A stretch of 64,000 bases of DNA from Pseudomonas batumici (GTDB taxonomy: Bacteria; Pseudomonadota; Gammaproteobacteria; Pseudomonadales; Pseudomonadaceae), in assembly GCF_000820515.1 (NCBI RefSeq), contig NZ_JXDG01000001.1, positions 1-64,000 on the forward strand, in the 5' to 3' direction. A model generated the notes under the pieces. It searched no databases. It saw only the letters and a list, made by a program, of their open reading frames with translations, and had not been told where the DNA came from. Position numbers and translations under genes: made by a program. This document shows, one piece after another, positions 62,455 to 64,000 of this stretch. Every line of letters starts with the position of its first letter. Position 1 is the first letter of the stretch.

Positions 62455-64000
62455 GCCGCGGCTTCCTCGCTGAGGCCGCTGTGACGCAAGAGTGCGTCAA
62501 TCGACGGTTCGCGGCCACGGAAGTCGACGAACAGCAGCATCGGTTCCTGGGAACCGCCGCGCGCCAGGATGGCTTCACGGAAGGCCCGCCCGGTCTGCGC
62601 GTTCAGCACACCCTCTTCCTCGAACCGGGAGAAGGCATCGGCCGACAGCACTTCGGCCCATTTGTAGCTGTAGTAGCCCGCCGCGTAACCGCCGGCGAAA
62701 ATGTGCGCAAAGCTGTTGGGGAAGCGGTTGTAGGCCGGCGGACGCATCACCGAGACCTCGTCGCGCACGCCTTCGAGCACCTGCGCCACGCTGCGGCCGT
62801 CGCCATGGGTGGCATGCAGTTCGAAGTCGAACAGCGAGAATTCCAGCTGGCGAACCATCATCAGCCCGGACTGGAAGTTCTTCGCCGCCAGCATTTTTTC
62901 CAGCAGGTCCTGGGGCAGCGGCTCGCCGGTTTCGTAGTGACCGGAGATCAGCGCCAGGCCTTCGGGCTCCCAGCACCAGTTTTCCATGAACTGGCTCGGC
63001 AGTTCCACGGCATCCCAGGCCACGCCGTTGATACCGGACACACCGGCATGCTCGATACGGGTCAGCAGGTGATGCAGGCCGTGACCGAACTCGTGGAACA
63101 GGGTAGTGACTTCGTCATGGGTCAGCAGCGCGGGCTTGCCGCTGGCGGCCGGGGTGAAGTTGCACACCAGGTTGGCCACCGGGTTTTGCAGCACGCCGTC
63201 GTCCTTGCGCCGACGGTCGCGGGCACCGTCCATCCAGGCACCGCCGCGCTTGTTGGCGCGGGCGTAGAGGTCAAAGAAGAAGCGCCCGACGTGCTGGCCG
63301 TTCTCCTTGATTTCGAACAGGCGGACATCCGGGTGCCAGCTGTCGAAACCGCTCTGTTCGGCAATTTCGATGCCGTACAGGCGCTGGACGATGGCGAACA
63401 GCCCGCCCAGTACCCTGTCGATCGGGAAGTAGGCACGCAGGGCTTCCTGGGAAACGCTGTAGCGCTGTTCACGCAGCTTCTCGCCGTAGTACCCGCTGTC
63501 CCAGCTTTGCAATTCGGCGCAGCCTTGCTCGGCGGCGTAGGCCTTGAGCTGCTGCAGGTCCTGGGCGGCAAACGGCTTGCTGCGCTTGGCCAGGTCCCGC
63601 AGGAAGGTCAACACCTGGTCGCTGGAATCGGCCATCTTGGTCGCCAGGCTCAATTCGGAAAAGCTGGCGAAGCCCAACAATTGAGCAAGCTCCTGGCGCA
63701 GGTCGAGAATCTCTTCCATCACCGGACCGTTGTCGAACTGGCCGGCATTCGGGCCCTGTTCCGAGGCGCGGGTGCAGTAGGCGGCGTACACCTCTTCGCG
63801 CAGGGCGCGGTCCTGGGCGTAGGTCATGACCGCGTAGTAGCTTGGGAACTCCAGGGTGATCAACCAGCCGTCCAACCCCTTGGCCTTGGCCGCGGCAGCC
63901 ATTTGCTCCTTGGCCGAGTCGCTCAGCCCGGCGAGACCGGCCTCGTCGGTAACGTGCCGGGTCCAGGCCTGGGTCGCGTCGAGCAACTGGTTGGAGAAGC
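62451..64000 (-). CDS. prlC: Oligopeptidase A (M3 family), N-terminus beyond the window
   Basis: About 516 C-terminal residues of an M3 zinc metallopeptidase; the frame stays open to the window edge, so the 5' end lies beyond 64000. The active site HEFGH is in TTLFHEFGHGLHHLL, with the third ligand region GVAWDAVELPSQFMENW. It degrades peptides, including cleaved signal peptides, in the cytoplasm. Confidence 0.94.
   Translation of the reverse strand, partial: FSNQLLDATQAWTRHVTDEAGLAGLSDSAKEQMAAAAKAKGLDGWLITLEFPSYYAVMTYAQDRALREEVYAAYCTRASEQGPNAGQFDNGPVMEEILDLRQELAQLLGFASFSELSLATKMADSSDQVLTFLRDLAKRSKPFAAQDLQQLKAYAAEQGCAELQSWDSGYYGEKLREQRYSVSQEALRAYFPIDRVLGGLFAIVQRLYGIEIAEQSGFDSWHPDVRLFEIKENGQHVGRFFFDLYARANKRGGAWMDGARDRRRKDDGVLQNPVANLVCNFTPAASGKPALLTHDEVTTLFHEFGHGLHHLLTRIEHAGVSGINGVAWDAVELPSQFMENWCWEPEGLALISGHYETGEPLPQDLLEKMLAAKNFQSGLMMVRQLEFSLFDFELHATHGDGRSVAQVLEGVRDEVSVMRPPAYNRFPNSFAHIFAGGYAAGYYSYKWAEVLSADAFSRFEEEGVLNAQTGRAFREAILARGGSQEPMLLFVDFRGREPSIDALLRHSGLSEEAAA

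Overview
The window is about 64 kb of GC-rich, densely coding chromosome from a Pseudomonas of the P. fluorescens lineage. The evidence is conserved gene order: blocks match the P. aeruginosa loci for glutarate catabolism, pyridine nucleotide transhydrogenase, dsbA-polA-znu-met, the cox/cta cytochrome oxidase cluster and the PA0067-PA0069 block. There are also many copies of the Pseudomonas-type REP palindrome (GGAGCCGGCTTGC...GCAAGCCGGCTCC) and the sRNA gene ersA in its expected place between engB and polA. I see no rRNA, tRNA, CRISPR array, integrase or insertion sequence. The last gene (prlC) is cut by the window edge.

Layout. 0-3.6 kb: glutarate degradation (gcdG, gcdH) and a divergent LysR activator. 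4-7 kb: proton-translocating transhydrogenase operon pntAA-pntAB-pntB. 7.1-8.6 kb: an acetyl/succinyl-CoA transferase. 8.9-12.3 kb: a DUF1127 gene flanked by repeated GTACAG-type motifs, then two tandem DUF2388 genes translationally coupled to a DUF4105 protein. 12.4-17.5 kb: TerC-family protein, Na/Pi cotransporter, membrane-tethered M16 peptidase homologue and a DUF5924/DUF2914 membrane protein. 17.5-21.1 kb: a four-gene MCE lipid transporter (permease with STAS domain, ATPase, MCE protein, lipoprotein) whose first gene seems to start at ATT. 21-24 kb: SpmA/SpmB-like protein and a glutamate/dicarboxylate symporter. 24-31.6 kb, minus strand: EAL protein, AmpDh2 amidase, DgcH-like cyclase, endonuclease/phosphatase family protein, DsbA, cytochromes c4 and c5. 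31.8-37.2 kb: engB, ersA, polA, DUF2782 gene, thrB. 37.3-41.1 kb: zinc uptake (znuA divergent from zur-znuC-znuB) and a lipoprotein.

41.2-43.7 kb is the clearest accessory insertion. A lower-GC gene encodes a secreted protein that looks like a leukocidin-fold pore-forming toxin with a ricin-type lectin tail. An AT-rich non-coding stretch of about 540 bp lies behind it, and the pair splits an otherwise conserved znu-met junction. 43.7-46.2 kb: methionine importer metNIQ. 46.4-47.8 kb: LysR regulator and divergent VOC protein sharing an inverted repeat.

47.9-56.4 kb: the complete aa3-type (caa3-like) cytochrome c oxidase cluster on the minus strand. It holds structural subunits CtaC, CtaD and CoxC, copper-insertion proteins CtaG, SCO1 and a second small CxxxC protein, SURF1, and haem A synthesis proteins CtaA and CyoE. 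One small twin-TM gene runs the other way. 56.8-64 kb: a conserved hypothetical, a SulP transporter next to a beta-carbonic anhydrase, a radical SAM gene under a textbook LexA box, a phosphatase-fold protein whose catalytic Cys is Asp, YheV and PrlC.

Functionally most of the window is core metabolism and respiration. The items most worth following are the toxin gene, the ATT initiator, the Cys-to-Asp phosphatase-like protein, the DUF2388-DUF4105 cell-envelope operon and the GTACAG motif cluster.
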